The notes under the pieces were generated by a model that searched no databases, had not been told where the DNA came from, and saw nothing but the letters and a program-made list of their open reading frames with translations. A stretch of DNA of 64,000 bases from Gavia stellata (lineage: Eukaryota; Chordata; Aves; Gaviiformes; Gaviidae): contig NC_082594.1 of the NCBI RefSeq assembly GCF_030936135.1, positions 123,852,668 to 123,916,667 of the forward strand, given 5' to 3'. Shown here piece after piece: positions 62,589 to 64,000 of the stretch (the stretch's first letter is position 1; every line of letters begins with the position of its first letter). The position numbers and the translations under genes were made by a program.

Positions 62589-64000
62589 CTGGAAGAGAAG
62601 AATTCTTTGAAATTAACGTACAACAAAAGCAGCCTCCATGACCTTCATGGACATACAGCCAGCGATGTACAAACATCTTCCCTAGTTTAAAGCGAAGGAG
62701 TATGAGGTACCATGTAGATTAAAAAGCTTGATGCATCACACTTCTGTAAGCCCGAGTATTTCACCTCCTATTTCCGCAGCAAAACCTGCAACTACTGACA
62801 GAGTTGGTTGAACAAGTGTAGTTTAACTTGGTCTAAATTAAAACGGCATCGCTGATGACAAAGTAAAACCCAGTAAGTATCTGACATCTTTCACACTGAG
62901 CTAGAAATGCCCCATCATGGACGCGTGCAAAAGGTATAGAGGCACAGAGGCGGCAAGATCAGCAGAGCGCCTTCTTCTTCCAGCCTGGGCCGGCTCCAGA
63001 AGGGTACCCCGGGGCCCGTCCTTCGGCTGTCGGCCCCGGCAGCCCTGGGTGCCGAAGCGTGCTGCTCCCCTCTAGGGGCTGGCCTGCCGCAGCCGGGCTA
63101 GAAGGGCCAAGGCTGAACCGTAGGACTCCAGAGCTAGGAAACGCCGGGGTTACAGCCATGACCGAGAATTCTACCCGTGCCCTTGGAAGGGTTGAATGCT
63201 GAGAGTCTCTAATTCCACGGGTTTCATACTTTCCCTCTGCTATCTTTCAGTGCCTGGGATAGGCAGCCCTCTGGGGAGTCAGGAGACTACACCGGGGAAG
63301 CTCTGTTCCGCAGGACACCTATTTAACTCGCAGAAGTTGGAGGGTACGTTGCAAGCAAGGGCCAGAGATTACAGGAAGAGAAGCTGCAATCGCACGGTTA
63401 TGTCAGTCAAGCATTGCCACATTGCTCTTAGTATCCAGTGTGACACTGGTACATCGAACTTCCGTGAGGTTGTTACAGGTTCTTCCTTTACCACATGTGT
63501 ATTCAAATACCTAAACTGAACAAGCACGGAGCAGTTCCCTGGCACCAACGCCAGCTGCGTGGAACGGGCACGTCTGGCTGTGGAAACACTTTTACCCACC
63601 TTGGCGTGGAGACCACCTCTTAAGAACAGCCCCTGCCCTGTCCTAACTTGCAGCTGTTTGGGAAACGGCTCGTTGCCACCACCAAAATCATCTCGCAGAC
63701 CGTTCTAATTAAATAAAAGTACTGGCAGTGGAATTCCAGTGCCCAGAAGCATCCTCCGGTAAATGCTTTATTATAACACAGGTGTAGCCAAAATCTAAAC
63801 ACAAAAAATCAGGCCATAAGCATCTTTAAACACCCATTCCTAACAGGCATTTTTGGTCCCACTGTTTCTATACAATATTCTCTGCGTCTTGCATTACAAG
63901 ATGTTAACCTCCTTAAACCTCACAGGGACACTGTAAAAAGCAAACTACTACTATGCTTATATAACACAAAGACTATAATCATGAGTACCACAGAAAAAGC
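62589..64000. other. NXPE3 intron sequence, no further exon seen
   Basis: Upstream of the NXPE3 penultimate exon I find no further exon with NXPE similarity, so this is intron up to the window edge. A GC-rich patch lies at about 62,960-63,150. It has no recognised coding content. Confidence 0.6.

Overview
The window is nuclear DNA of a bird. Genes have short exons with GT-AG introns. The dispersed repeats are avian: two 5'-truncated CR1 LINE ends, a solo ERV-L-type LTR of the kind common in bird genomes, and old CORE-SINE/MIR-like remnants. The two recognisable genes, NFKBIZ and NXPE3, are neighbours in the same order and orientation in the human 3q12.3 block. No prokaryotic operon, CRISPR array, tRNA or rRNA is seen.

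Layout: positions 1-33,280 are a gene-free flank downstream of NFKBIZ. It holds simple repeats, a solo LTR (18,751-19,337), CR1 ends (29,236-29,404 and 32,031-32,207), a MIR-like SINE, some CpG-rich patches and AT-rich stretches that look like candidate conserved non-coding sequence. Positions 33,280-41,680 hold the complete NFKBIZ gene on the minus strand. Twelve coding exons could be joined exactly by splice site and phase; they encode a 697-residue I-kappa-B-zeta with a bipartite nuclear localisation signal and a C-terminal ankyrin domain. The promoter is a CpG island with a TATA-like box, and a long G-rich minisatellite lies directly upstream. Positions 42,415-58,240 are a gene-free spacer. 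Positions 58,240-62,588 hold the 3' part of NXPE3 on the minus strand: the last two coding exons and a probable long 3'UTR. The earlier NXPE3 exons lie beyond the right edge.

NFKBIZ is an inducible nuclear cofactor of NF-kappa-B. Its control is the most interesting part of the window. Just after the stop codon the transcript can form three consecutive hairpins, two with pyrimidine-purine-pyrimidine triloops of the type bound by Regnase-1 and Roquin. AU-rich elements and an old palindromic repeat follow further down the 3'UTR. A tandem NAGNAG splice acceptor at exon 4 predicts two isoforms differing by one alanine next to the nuclear localisation signal. I did not find a convincing wholly new biological system. 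The other leads are unexplained non-coding structures: nested palindromes beside a CR1, three GATA motifs at an exact 24-bp period, and a 1.3-kb strand-asymmetric tract.
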